NCBI RefSeq assembly: GCF_965248315.1
Contig: NZ_CBDFIX010000002.1
Span: 558,001-622,000, forward strand
Direction of reading: 5' to 3'
DNA length: 64,000 nucleotides
From: Ulvibacterium sp965248315
Lineage (GTDB): Bacteria > Bacteroidota > Bacteroidia > Flavobacteriales > Flavobacteriaceae
Made by a program: the position numbers and the translations under genes. Below, in pieces: positions 1 to 8,910 of this stretch (positions are counted from its first letter, which is position 1; every line of letters begins with the position of its first letter). The notes under the pieces are model-generated. The model was not told the origin of the DNA, ran no database searches, and saw only the letters and a list, made by a program, of their open reading frames with translations.

Positions 1-1040
1 CCCAGACTACCTCCGGGATAGAGCCGGTATTTCTCCCGGTCTACAAACGACGTAGAAAAGTAAACCCCAACGATAATGACGTTCGGGTAGATTTTGTGGA
101 CGAGGTCGGGGACTCTTGGGAAGAATACCTTGTTTTCCACCACCGTTTCAAACAATGGATGGAAGTTAACGGTATTGATACCCAAAAGAACTATGATCAG
201 GAACAAATCGATGCCTTAGTCAAAAAATCGCCCTATTACAAAGCTACTTCCAATGATGTGGACTGGTTGAGCAAAGTGCGATTACAAGGTTCCGTACAGA
301 AATGGGTGGACCATTCCATAAGCGTAACCATTAATCTCCCCAACGATGTATCAGAAGAGTTGGTAGGCCAACTCTATTTGGAAGCATGGCGCGAAGGTTG
401 CAAAGGTGTTACGGTATACCGGGACGGCTCACGGTCCGGGGTCCTCATTTCCAACAGCGAGAAAAAGGAGGAGGAAGAGACCTTAAGCCCTTTTCCTACC
501 AAACGTCCCCAAACACTGGAAGCGGATGTGGTCCGATTTCAAAACAACAAGGAAAAGTGGATTGCCTTTATAGGTCTAATAGAAGAAAGGCCCTATGAAA
601 TCTTTACAGGTCTTGCCGATGATGAGGACGGCATATTACTTCCCCGTTGGGTAGAGGATGGCCTCATCATTAAAAACAGAAATGAGGACGGCACCTCACG
701 TTATGATTTCCAATATAAAAACAAACGAGGTTACAAAACCACTATTGAAGGTCTTTCCTATAAGTTCAACCCGGAATACTGGAATTACGCCAAACTAATT
801 TCCGGCACACTACGCCATGGCATGGCGATAGAAAAAGTTGTGGACTTGATCAATAGCCTACAATTGGATAGTGAACAGATAAATACTTGGAAAAATGGTG
901 TGGCCAGGGCCCTAAAACGTTATGTGGCCGATGGCGCCATGGCCAAAGGACAAAAATGCGATAATTGTAAATCTACAAACCTTGTCTATCAGGAAGGTTG
1001 TCTTACCTGTAAGGATTGTGGGTCTTCCAAATGTGGTTGA
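1..1040 (+). CDS. nrdJ: Adenosylcobalamin-dependent (class II) ribonucleotide reductase, C-terminal part
   Basis: This is the 3' end of a gene that begins before the window; the frame is open from base 1. Class II ribonucleotide reductase turns ribonucleotides into deoxyribonucleotides using a radical made from coenzyme B12, independently of oxygen. The visible part begins with the SGIEPVF segment followed by YKRRRKVNPND, typical of the last part of the barrel in this family. It ends in a cysteine-rich tail with CDNC, CLTC and CKDC groups, as in the C-terminal region thought to bind zinc or help re-reduce the active site. About 346 residues are visible. The family assignment is firm; whether substrates are di- or triphosphates cannot be told here. 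Confidence 0.9.
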   Translation, partial: QTTSGIEPVFLPVYKRRRKVNPNDNDVRVDFVDEVGDSWEEYLVFHHRFKQWMEVNGIDTQKNYDQEQIDALVKKSPYYKATSNDVDWLSKVRLQGSVQKWVDHSISVTINLPNDVSEELVGQLYLEAWREGCKGVTVYRDGSRSGVLISNSEKKEEEETLSPFPTKRPQTLEADVVRFQNNKEKWIAFIGLIEERPYEIFTGLADDEDGILLPRWVEDGLIIKNRNEDGTSRYDFQYKNKRGYKTTIEGLSYKFNPEYWNYAKLISGTLRHGMAIEKVVDLINSLQLDSEQINTWKNGVARALKRYVADGAMAKGQKCDNCKSTNLVYQEGCLTCKDCGSSKCG

Positions 1041-1061
1041 CCAATATCCACATATAAAAAC

Positions 1062-1099
1062 AAAAAGCGTATTTTACTTGAATATGCGCTTTTTATTTT
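1062..1099 (+). terminator. Rho-independent terminator after the ribonucleotide reductase gene
   Basis: The arms AAAAAGCG and CGCTTTTT, extended by TATT/AATA with a two-base bulge, form a hairpin 20 bases after the stop codon, and a T-rich tract follows. The stem is A/T-heavy, so it may be a modest terminator. Confidence 0.6.
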
Positions 1100-1211
1100 G
1101 GAACAATTACAGGTCAGGATATTGATGGTTTATATTTTAACTTGAAAATCCTACTAAATCTTTGGGCCAAGCGACCGTTTGTCATTACCTTGGGTCTTCC
1201 AATTGACTACG

Positions 1212-2156
1212 ATGAAATCCATTTACTGTATCGGGGAACTTTTAATCGATTTTGTGGCGGAAGGTCAGGGTAATGACCTGTCCAAAGCAAATACCTTTGT
1301 CAAAAAGCCTGGGGGCGCCCCGGCAAATGTGGCCTGTGCCATCTCCAAATTAGGTGGGAAAAGTAAGTTTATTGGTAGCGTAGGCCGAGATCCTTTTGGA
1401 ACATTTTTGTTACACGTGCTTAAGGAAAATAATGTAGATGTTTCTTTGGCACAACGCAGTAAAACTTTCACCACATTGGCCTTTGTATCCCTAGCCGAGG
1501 ATGGGGAACGCGATTTTGTTTTTAGCCGTGGAGCCGATAAAAAACTGAAATACGACTCTTCGGTTAAAAAAGGGTTCAAAGGAAATATGGTTCATCTCGG
1601 AGCTGCAACCGCTCTACTAGGCGGTGGCTTGGAAGAAGCTTATGGGCGCTATTTTTTTGATGCACTCACCCAGGATTCCTTTATCAGCTTTGACCCAAAT
1701 TACAGAGGAGACCTGTGGCGTGATGACGAAGCAACCTTCGTTAAAAAATGTATGCCTTTCATAGAAAAATCGCACCTATGCAAATTTAGCCTGGAAGAAG
1801 CACGGCTACTGTCCGGACAAACGGATTTGGAGGCCTGTTGCGATTTTTTGCATGAAGTTGGTACCCAAGTTATTACCATAACCCTAGGAGGTGAAGGCAC
1901 GCTTTTAAGCACCAATAGTTTAAAGAAAACCATCCCCAGTATTTCCGTAACTCCGTTAGATACCACAGGAGCCGGTGATGCCTTTATCGGTTGCCTTTTA
2001 TATCAGATTTCTACTTTAGATAAGGCTTTGGCGGTTTTAGACGATTTTGACGTATTGACAAAAATGGTCGAAAAGGCCAATGTGGCGGGGGCAATTACTA
2101 CCACAGGCTTTGGGGCCATCCCCTCGCTGCCCACTTACGGTCAGGTTTTTAATTGA
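1212..2156 (+). CDS. PfkB-family carbohydrate kinase (fructokinase-like)
   Basis: A 314-residue sugar kinase that transfers phosphate from ATP to a sugar in the cytoplasm. The N-terminus MKSIYCIGELLIDF and the following GGAPANVA segment are typical of fructokinases in the PfkB family. The C-terminal signature DTTGAGDAF (residues about 250-258) carries the catalytic aspartate and anion hole. I chose the ATG at 1212 because family members begin right at this beta-strand; an in-frame start 33 bases upstream would add residues with no family match. The gene stands alone after the reductase terminator and converges on the next leftward gene. Fructose is the likeliest substrate by resemblance, but this is inference. 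Confidence 0.85.
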   Translation: MKSIYCIGELLIDFVAEGQGNDLSKANTFVKKPGGAPANVACAISKLGGKSKFIGSVGRDPFGTFLLHVLKENNVDVSLAQRSKTFTTLAFVSLAEDGERDFVFSRGADKKLKYDSSVKKGFKGNMVHLGAATALLGGGLEEAYGRYFFDALTQDSFISFDPNYRGDLWRDDEATFVKKCMPFIEKSHLCKFSLEEARLLSGQTDLEACCDFLHEVGTQVITITLGGEGTLLSTNSLKKTIPSISVTPLDTTGAGDAFIGCLLYQISTLDKALAVLDDFDVLTKMVEKANVAGAITTTGFGAIPSLPTYGQVFN

Positions 2157-2202
2157 TAATTAAACAATCCTCGAAAGTTTGAGAAATAATCTTTAGACAA
2201 AA

Positions 2203-3339
2203 TCAGCTATACCTTACTTTTCTCAAAATACGTAGGGATTCCTTTAGAGAACGATAAATTTTTTCGTCTTGTTTTTTTAGTAAGGGGCGGGCAGCCTCCA
2301 TTTTTTCCTTGGCCTCCTCAAACCCATTGAGATAACAGATCAAATAGGTGTCGGGCAGATGTTTTAAATCGATTTCCTCGGATGGTTTTAAACTGCTGTT
2401 CCGTTCTATTTTCTGAAGTAGCGCATTGTTTGTATTATAGATATGGAAGAGTGTCTTTTTATTATACTGTGGCGGCTCAAAAACAAGGTCGCTTTGAATT
2501 TGATAGGTGCCATTTTCCTCAAAGGTGATAACCACTTTCTCCAAAGGGTAGTACGTTTGTTTTTTACCTAGCCCCAATTGTACGTACTCCATGGTGGTAA
2601 AGGAGTTTTCGTCATAGGCAAGGGTCACCTCATCGAAAATGGAGTAAAACAACTTCACTTGTTCGTTGATCAATTCAATGTCCACCCTGGAATAATATGT
2701 TTTACGGTTTACTTTTTTTTTGTTTCCTGCCCAGCAAACCACAAACTGTTCCTTAAAAACCTTGTAATCACTCTCCAAATCTTTATGCCTGTAATTGATG
2801 AAATCAATGACCCCGTCCAAAGTAAGCTCAATATTATTGCGGGCATGCTGTTCTATAGTAGCCACGGCTTCCGAATTGATATTCTTTAGCTCAATGTCGA
2901 AGGCTTTGGGAAGGCTTATGCTTCCCTCGCGGAAAAAAACCGCTCCCCCATAATATTTCCAAATATTCCGTCGGAGTGCGCACACCTTGCCGTTGGATTT
3001 AATCGTTACCAGCCCTACCACTTTGTCTTCGGGCAAGTGCGGAAAGGGAATGTTTTCATAGGAAATTAGGGGCGGATTATCCAAATAGGCATTGACCAGG
3101 TTTTGGATCTTACTATCATCAAAAAAATCGACCCCAACAATTTTGTTGTCCTCGTCCTCTACCCCAATGACGATAAAGGAATTATTCTTGGGGTTACTAT
3201 TGGCCAGTGCACAGACATGTTTTAGAAACTTGGCCTTGCCCTCTCTTTGACCAATATCGATAATACGCTTTTTGTCATAAAAACTGTTCTCGTCATTATG
3301 GGCGAGAAGGTTTTTTACCAAAAGACGTTTGTTGATCAC
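2203..3339 (-). CDS. AlbA_2 (Schlafen-like) domain protein, putative DNA/ATP-binding
   Basis: A 378-residue protein whose N-terminal half matches the AlbA_2 domain. The stretch from about residue 10 to 130 contains the NDENSFYDKK entry motif, the ANSNPKNNSFIVIGVED core and a G-V-D-F-F-D-D segment. AlbA_2 proteins are usually described as putative transcriptional regulators or ATP-dependent nucleic-acid proteins; the role of this flavobacterial group is not known to me. The C-terminal 200 residues are charged and unassigned. Translation appears to start at GTG (3339-3337): upstream in-frame codons meet a TAA inside the tandem repeat, so no longer form is possible. The start codon lies 7 bases from a 13.7-copy heptamer repeat, which may affect expression. 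Confidence 0.75.
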   Translation of the reverse strand: MINKRLLVKNLLAHNDENSFYDKKRIIDIGQREGKAKFLKHVCALANSNPKNNSFIVIGVEDEDNKIVGVDFFDDSKIQNLVNAYLDNPPLISYENIPFPHLPEDKVVGLVTIKSNGKVCALRRNIWKYYGGAVFFREGSISLPKAFDIELKNINSEAVATIEQHARNNIELTLDGVIDFINYRHKDLESDYKVFKEQFVVCWAGNKKKVNRKTYYSRVDIELINEQVKLFYSIFDEVTLAYDENSFTTMEYVQLGLGKKQTYYPLEKVVITFEENGTYQIQSDLVFEPPQYNKKTLFHIYNTNNALLQKIERNSSLKPSEEIDLKHLPDTYLICYLNGFEEAKEKMEAARPLLKKQDEKIYRSLKESLRILRKVRYS

Positions 3340-3346
3340 GTTACCG

Positions 3347-3442
3347 TTAAGGTTTAAGGTTTAAGGTTTAAGGTTTAAGGTTTAAGGTTTAAGGTTTAAG
3401 GTTTAAGGTTTAAGGTTTAAGGTTTAAGGTTTAAGGTTTAAG
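3347..3442. repeat. Heptanucleotide tandem repeat, 13.7 copies of TTAAGGT
   Basis: Thirteen perfect head-to-tail copies of TTAAGGT (3347-3437) plus five bases of a fourteenth. No interruption or mismatch is present. It fills the space between the SDR gene (stop at 3488) and the GTG start of the AlbA_2 gene (3339), so it occupies the promoter or leader of the latter. Each unit carries TAA on the minus strand, so all frames are closed and the repeat is not translated into that gene. Confidence 0.97.
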
Positions 3443-3487
3443 AAATTAAACATGTTTCAAATATAAAAAGCAACCCACAACTCGAAA

Positions 3488-4240
3488 TTATTTTTTATTC
3501 CAAATAGTGGCAGAAGCCTGTGCCGTTGGGGTAACAACAAGATCTGGAATATTAACATGGGCCGGCCTGGTGACTACAAAAAGTATTGTTTCGGCAATAT
3601 CCATGGGGGTCAGGGGATCAAACCCTTTATATACATTGTCCGCCCTTTCATCATCTCCTTTAAACCGCACATTGCTAAACTCCGTTTCCGCCGCTCCCGG
3701 ATTTACTGCACCTACCCGTATTCCGTGGGGATTCAAATCGATTCGCATACTCTGATTTAGGGCATCTACGGCATATTTACTGGCACAATACACATTGCCT
3801 TTGGGATACACTTCTTTTCCGGCAATGGATCCAATATTTATGATATGCCCAGATTTTCTTTCGACCATTTGCGGCATTACCGCTTTGGACACATAGAGCA
3901 GCCCCTTCACATTAATATCCAGCATGGCATCCCAATCGTCAATACTGCCTTGGTCAATGGTGTCCAAACCATGGGCGTTACCTGCATTATTAATAAGAAT
4001 ATCTATTTTTGCAAAATCCTTGGGCAATGAACCTATAGCATCAAAAACCGCCTTTCTTTCCCTAACATCAAAACTAAGGATATGCACTTTCGTTTTGTGC
4101 CCTAATTCTTTCTCTAGTTTCTCCAAACGCTCTCTGCGTCTCCCACATAGTATAAGACGAAATCCCTTTTCCGCAAAAAGTTCTGCCGTAGCTTTTCCGA
4201 TACCGCTTGTGGCACCTGTTATCAGTACTGTTTTATCCAT
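3488..4240 (-). CDS. SDR-family NAD(P)-dependent oxidoreductase (YdfG-like)
   Basis: A 250-residue classical short-chain dehydrogenase. The cofactor loop TGATSGIG is at residues 8-15, NNAG at 84-87, and the catalytic Ser138, Tyr151 and Lys155 lie in GSIAG and YCASK. Proteins of this shape include serine/3-hydroxy acid dehydrogenases of the YdfG type, which oxidise small hydroxy acids with NADP; the substrate here is not shown by the sequence. It follows the aldo/keto reductase gene by 10 bases in the same direction, so the two are probably co-transcribed. The C-terminal tail TPTAQASATIWNKK is similar in length to YdfG relatives. Confidence 0.88.
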   Translation of the reverse strand: MDKTVLITGATSGIGKATAELFAEKGFRLILCGRRRERLEKLEKELGHKTKVHILSFDVRERKAVFDAIGSLPKDFAKIDILINNAGNAHGLDTIDQGSIDDWDAMLDINVKGLLYVSKAVMPQMVERKSGHIINIGSIAGKEVYPKGNVYCASKYAVDALNQSMRIDLNPHGIRVGAVNPGAAETEFSNVRFKGDDERADNVYKGFDPLTPMDIAETILFVVTRPAHVNIPDLVVTPTAQASATIWNKK

Positions 4241-4250
4241 AATTTAAATT

Positions 4251-5126
4251 TTAAGGCACCTTATGTCCTTGACTTGCTTCCAAAAGTATAAACCAATCCT
4301 CTAAATCCAATTGTATTTCACTGGCCTTATGGGCATCTTCCAATCTCTTCTTTTTTGTGGTACCGACCACGGGATGTACATTAGCAGGATGGGCCATAAT
4401 CCATGCCAATAGCAATTGGTCTTCAGTGGCACTATATTTTTCCAGCATGGACATCACTGCACTTTTTATGCGTTCCGTTTGGTCGTTTGTCTCTTTAAAA
4501 TAACTTCCCAGTGGACTCCATGACATCGCCATTCTTTGGTTGGCCAAGCAATCATCCAAAGTACTATCATACATTACCCTTTCGGCGGTAAGCGAAAACT
4601 CAACTTGATTTGCCGAAACCGGAATGCGGGTTTCCAGTATTGCAATTTGCGCGGGCGTGAAATTAGACACACCAAATTCCTTGATCTTACCTTCTTTTTT
4701 AAGTTTACCTATGGCGTCTGCTATCTCATCCGGATGCATTAATGGACTTGGCCTGTGTAGCAAAAAAAGATCTACATAGTCTGTACGCAGATTTTTTAGC
4801 GATTGCTCGGCCGACCATATGATATACTCGGATGAATAGTCGTAGTGCTTTATCCGGTTCCTTCTTGCATCACAAACATATTGGATACCGCATTTGGTAA
4901 TAAGCTGTATTTTATTCCGGATAATTCCACTTTTAGCGAAGCCCTGTCCGAAATCGGTTTCATTGGTATATCCGCCATAAATATCAGCGTGGTCAAAGGT
5001 AGTTATTCCAACTTCTAGACAATGGTGTATTAAATCGGCTATTTCATTCTTTGAAAGTTGTTTCCCCCATTGGCCCCAGGTCATGGCCCCCGCTATAATA
5101 CGGGAATTCTTGGTCGTATTTTTCAT
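4251..5126 (-). CDS. Aldo/keto reductase (YdhF-like)
   Basis: A 291-residue TIM-barrel oxidoreductase that reduces carbonyl compounds with NADPH. The catalytic tetrad is complete: Asp45 and Tyr50 in DHADIYGGYT, Lys78 in LITKCG and His124 in LLHRPS. Overall it resembles the E. coli YdhF branch. It is the first gene of a leftward pair with the SDR gene 10 bases downstream. The physiological substrate is unknown. Confidence 0.88.
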   Translation of the reverse strand: MKNTTKNSRIIAGAMTWGQWGKQLSKNEIADLIHHCLEVGITTFDHADIYGGYTNETDFGQGFAKSGIIRNKIQLITKCGIQYVCDARRNRIKHYDYSSEYIIWSAEQSLKNLRTDYVDLFLLHRPSPLMHPDEIADAIGKLKKEGKIKEFGVSNFTPAQIAILETRIPVSANQVEFSLTAERVMYDSTLDDCLANQRMAMSWSPLGSYFKETNDQTERIKSAVMSMLEKYSATEDQLLLAWIMAHPANVHPVVGTTKKKRLEDAHKASEIQLDLEDWFILLEASQGHKVP

Positions 5127-5283
5127 AAGCGATGAAATTAAAAAGAAATCCCTAAATACTTCATAAAACTTGGGGGTTTACGTAATTTTTAACCAATCGT
5201 TAACAGGCAATGAATAAATAAATTTTCAATTTGCGCCATGCTTTAAAACCAACCTATTGATAAACAATTACTAATAAAGCTTT

Positions 5284-6285
5284 ATGGAAGAAAATGCTAC
5301 CGTAGATATCGGCGCTGTGAACGAGAAAATTGCCCAGGAAAGTGCCTTTATAGACCTATTGCTATTAGAAATGAACAAGGTAATCGTTGGCCAAAAACAT
5401 ATGGTAGAACGATTGCTTATCGGACTTTTGGGACAGGGTCATATTCTTTTGGAAGGTGTTCCCGGGCTGGCCAAGACCTTGGCCATAAATACTTTGGCCA
5501 AAGCGGTAAAGGGAAGTTTTAGCCGCGTACAGTTTACTCCCGATCTTTTACCGGCGGATGTGGTAGGAACCCTAATCTACAACATGAAGGAGAATGACTT
5601 CTCCATTAAAAAAGGTCCAATTTTTGCAAATTTTGTACTAGCGGATGAAATAAACCGTGCTCCGGCCAAAGTACAATCCGCACTTTTGGAAGCCATGCAA
5701 GAAAAACAGGTTACCATAGGAGATGAGACCTTTGTACTGGACAAGCCTTTTTTGGTAATGGCAACACAAAACCCAGTGGAACAAGAGGGTACCTATCCGT
5801 TACCCGAAGCGCAAGTAGACCGTTTTATGTTAAAAACGGTAATCGATTATCCAAAAATGAACGAGGAACAATTGATTATGCGCCAAAACTTGGCGGGTGC
5901 GTACGATGCCGTTAACCCTGTAGTTACCTTAAAACAAATACTTAGCGCTCAAAAAGCAGTACGCGAGGTCTACATGGATGAAAAAATCGAAAGATACATT
6001 CTTGACCTTGTGTTTGCCACTCGGTACCCTGAAAAATATGGTTTAGAAAACCTTAAACCATTAATCAGTTTTGGCGCTTCACCAAGAGGAAGTATAAATC
6101 TGGGCAATGCTGCCAAATGCTTTGCCTTTATTAAGCGCCGGGGCTATGTGGTTCCCGAAGACGTGCGGGCCGTGGTGCATGATGTTTTACGTCATCGTAT
6201 CGGTATTACATACGAGGCCGAGGCCGAGAATATCACTTCCGAAGAAATCATCAACAAGATCGTAAACGAGGTCGAAGTACCCTAA
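5284..6285 (+). CDS. MoxR-family AAA+ ATPase (first gene of the Bat operon)
   Basis: A 333-residue AAA+ ATPase. Walker A is GVPGLAKT (58-65) and Walker B with the following MoxR signature is LADEINRAP (about 119-127); a lid domain follows. MoxR proteins act as chaperone-like ATPases that activate partner proteins with von Willebrand A domains. The next genes encode a DUF58 protein and two such proteins (BatA, BatB), which is the standard partner set. The 157-base upstream gap separates it from a divergent aldo/keto reductase and contains a near-match (TCAATTTG, about 5227-5234) to the Bacteroidetes -7 box, so the operon promoter probably lies there. Confidence 0.95.
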   Translation: MEENATVDIGAVNEKIAQESAFIDLLLLEMNKVIVGQKHMVERLLIGLLGQGHILLEGVPGLAKTLAINTLAKAVKGSFSRVQFTPDLLPADVVGTLIYNMKENDFSIKKGPIFANFVLADEINRAPAKVQSALLEAMQEKQVTIGDETFVLDKPFLVMATQNPVEQEGTYPLPEAQVDRFMLKTVIDYPKMNEEQLIMRQNLAGAYDAVNPVVTLKQILSAQKAVREVYMDEKIERYILDLVFATRYPEKYGLENLKPLISFGASPRGSINLGNAAKCFAFIKRRGYVVPEDVRAVVHDVLRHRIGITYEAEAENITSEEIINKIVNEVEVP

Positions 6286-6380
6286 CTAGCTGACAGCTTG
6301 CAGTTGCAGTTGGTGATATTTCTGAAAACTTCCCTTATAGCGACTGCTTTCTGCCAACTTATTTATGGCTAACTGGAGAA

Positions 6381-7247
6381 ATGGATACCAAGGAATTACT
6401 TAAAAAGGTTCGCAAGATAGAGATAAAGACACGTCGTCTTTCCGACCATATCTTTGGTGGGGAGTACCACTCTACCTTTAAGGGCCGCGGTATGACCTTT
6501 AGCGAAGTACGGCAGTATCAATTCGGGGACGATGTTAGGAGCATTGACTGGAACGTGACCGCGCGATATAATGAACCTTTTGTAAAGGTATTTGAGGAGG
6601 AACGTGAATTGACCATGATGCTTATGGTAGATGTGAGTGGTTCGGAATTGTTCGGAACCACCAATCAATTCAAAAAAGGAATTATTACCGAGATTTCCGC
6701 CACTTTAGCCTTTTCGGCCCTTCAGAACAATGATAAGGTGGGCTTAATACTTTTCTCCGATGAGGTAGAACTTTTTATTCCTCCCAAAAAAGGAAAGAGC
6801 CATGTGCTCCGGATTATACGGGAATTGTTGGAATTTAAACCGGGAAGTAATAGGACCAACATTGCCGAAGCTTTGAAATACTTGTCCAATGTGTTAAAGA
6901 AAAAGGCAATTGTATTTGTACTATCGGATTTCATGGCGGACGATTATGAAAGAACCTTGAAGATTACGGGCAACAAACATGATGTGACCGGTATTCGAGT
7001 CTACGACGAGCGCGAAGAGCACATTCCCAATCTTGGGATGGTTCAAATGGAGGACGCCGAGACGGGTGCCGTTTCCTTGATCAATACGCAGTCCAAAAAA
7101 GTACGGGCGGCCTATGGTACATATCACAAGGAACGTGTAGAGTATTTTAAGGAAACCTTTACCAAATCCGGTTGTGGTATTTTAAGCTGTCGGGTAGATG
7201 AAAGCTACGTAAAGAAATTATTAGGCTACTTCAAAAGAAGAGGGTAA
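6381..7247 (+). CDS. DUF58 domain protein (vWA-like, Bat operon)
   Basis: A 288-residue cytoplasmic protein. The DUF58 signature runs from GRGMTFSEVRQYQFGD to SIDWNVTAR (residues 36-62), followed by a vWA-like fold in which DVSGS (84-88) takes the place of the metal-binding DxSxS motif. DUF58 proteins are usually encoded right after MoxR and are thought to be ATPase partners or substrates. The gap to moxR is 95 bases, and the next gene starts five bases after the stop. Confidence 0.93.
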   Translation: MDTKELLKKVRKIEIKTRRLSDHIFGGEYHSTFKGRGMTFSEVRQYQFGDDVRSIDWNVTARYNEPFVKVFEEERELTMMLMVDVSGSELFGTTNQFKKGIITEISATLAFSALQNNDKVGLILFSDEVELFIPPKKGKSHVLRIIRELLEFKPGSNRTNIAEALKYLSNVLKKKAIVFVLSDFMADDYERTLKITGNKHDVTGIRVYDEREEHIPNLGMVQMEDAETGAVSLINTQSKKVRAAYGTYHKERVEYFKETFTKSGCGILSCRVDESYVKKLLGYFKRRG

Positions 7248-7251
7248 GGAA

Positions 7252-8910
7252 ATGAAAAATGAAAAATTACATATGAAGAATTGTACATCGCACTTGCTGC
7301 GATGCTTTTTTCTTTGGTTCGTTTTTGTTTTCTCCCTTAGCGGCTTTTCTCAAACTGATCCAAAGGTCGGTTCCGAAATAGATACGACCTCGATTAAAAT
7401 CGGGGAACAGATTCGGTTTACCGTTACCGTTGAAGCGGATACAATGGCTCAAGTCATTTTTCCGGAAGGGCAGACCTTCTCGCCCTTGGAGACCGTTGAG
7501 GCCTTTGAAACGGATACTACTAAGAAAAAAAATCGATTTACCCTGCAAAAGACATATGCGCTCACCCAATTTGATTCAGGTTCCTACAAACTTCCGGCCC
7601 AGCGCATAGAAATTAATGGCAAAGGTTATTTTACGGATTCCTTACGTATTGAAGTGGCCACAGTTCCGGTAGATACCGTAGCACAAAAAATGTACGACAT
7701 CAAAGAATTGATGGTCGTGGAAAAAAACAATGCCCGCTTCTGGAAAATACTTATGATCGTCCTCTTGATATTGGTAGTGCTTGGTGGGCTTGTCTATTGG
7801 TTCATATTTCGCAAGAAACCATTGACCGAAGCCGAAAAAGAAGCTTTGTTGCCTCCGTATGACAGGGCTCTTTTGGAGTTGAAACGCTTGGAGAATTCCA
7901 AATACCTCATTCAGGACGAATACAAACAATACTACTCGGAATTGACCAATATCGTTCGGTCCTATTTGGAAGAAGATGTTCATGTCACCGCTTTGGAAAG
8001 TACAACGGATGAGCTTATTACAAAGTTGGAGATGTTGAAGGATGCCGGGGAGTTGAAAATAGACAATGATACCTTAGGGCATTTCAAAAAAATACTACAG
8101 ACTGCCGATCTGGTCAAATTTGCTCGTTCAAAACCTCCTACCTCTGTAGCTGAGCAGGATAGAAAATCCATTGAGCAAATTGTCATAAAAACCCATGATG
8201 CACTCCCTGAACCTACTGAGGAAGAACTTATGGAGCAAGAAGAATACCAAGAAGAACTTGCCCGTAAGGCGTATCGCAAAAAGTGGATCTTAGCCGGTGG
8301 CATGGCTTTAGGGGCACTATTGATTTCCATAGCTTCCCTATCCGCTTTTTATGGCCCAAAATACGTTTGGGACACCGTTACAAGGCATCCTTCAAAAAAA
8401 CTTTTGGAAGGTGAATGGATATCCAGCTCGTATGGATACCCTCCCATAAATTTGGAAGCTCCAAAAGTATTGGTCCGTCAAAAAACCAAGATTCCACCCG
8501 AAGCCAAGGACAAAGTTAAAGAGTTACAGACCTTTGCCTACAGAGATGAGGATGCGCTTTTTACCATAGCTGCCACTTCCACGAGCTTTACGCAACCTGC
8601 GGAACCAGAATTTGAAAAGACCATTGAACAGCTGATCAAAAACTTTGAGCGTAATGGCGCAAAAAATATAATCACCAAACAGGAAGAATTTACCACTATC
8701 AGCGGAATTAAAGGAATAAAGACCTATGGAAGCGGAAAATTCAAGGTCCCGGAATCCGAGGATTTGGTGAAGGGCGAATATGTAATTCTAAGTTTTGGGG
8801 GTAAAGGCTTTCAACAGCAGATTCTCCTAACTTGGTTGGATGATGATACCTATGCTCAAGAAATTGTGGATAGGGTATTAAAAACACTGGAAGTAAAAAC
8901 AGAGGTATAG
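7252..8910 (+). CDS. BatD-like membrane protein between DUF58 and batA
   Basis: A 552-residue protein with a signal peptide (hydrophobic core about residues 15-33, ending GFSQ), an exported domain up to about residue 160, a membrane span (about 165-187), a cytoplasmic charged helical region, a second span (about 345-367), and a C-terminal domain of about 180 residues. The exported N-terminal part resembles the start of BatD oxygen-tolerance proteins (IKIGEQIRFTVTVEADT). The C-terminal domain is not recognised. It sits five bases after the DUF58 gene and directly abuts batA, so it belongs to the operon. A second ATG (7273) would give a shorter signal peptide. The function is inferred from location only. 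Confidence 0.8.
   Translation: MKNEKLHMKNCTSHLLRCFFLWFVFVFSLSGFSQTDPKVGSEIDTTSIKIGEQIRFTVTVEADTMAQVIFPEGQTFSPLETVEAFETDTTKKKNRFTLQKTYALTQFDSGSYKLPAQRIEINGKGYFTDSLRIEVATVPVDTVAQKMYDIKELMVVEKNNARFWKILMIVLLILVVLGGLVYWFIFRKKPLTEAEKEALLPPYDRALLELKRLENSKYLIQDEYKQYYSELTNIVRSYLEEDVHVTALESTTDELITKLEMLKDAGELKIDNDTLGHFKKILQTADLVKFARSKPPTSVAEQDRKSIEQIVIKTHDALPEPTEEELMEQEEYQEELARKAYRKKWILAGGMALGALLISIASLSAFYGPKYVWDTVTRHPSKKLLEGEWISSSYGYPPINLEAPKVLVRQKTKIPPEAKDKVKELQTFAYRDEDALFTIAATSTSFTQPAEPEFEKTIEQLIKNFERNGAKNIITKQEEFTTISGIKGIKTYGSGKFKVPESEDLVKGEYVILSFGGKGFQQQILLTWLDDDTYAQEIVDRVLKTLEVKTEV

Noticed and set aside
1265..1579. Minus-strand open frame opposite the fructokinase-like gene
   Set aside because: A shadow of the kinase gene without any independent signal.
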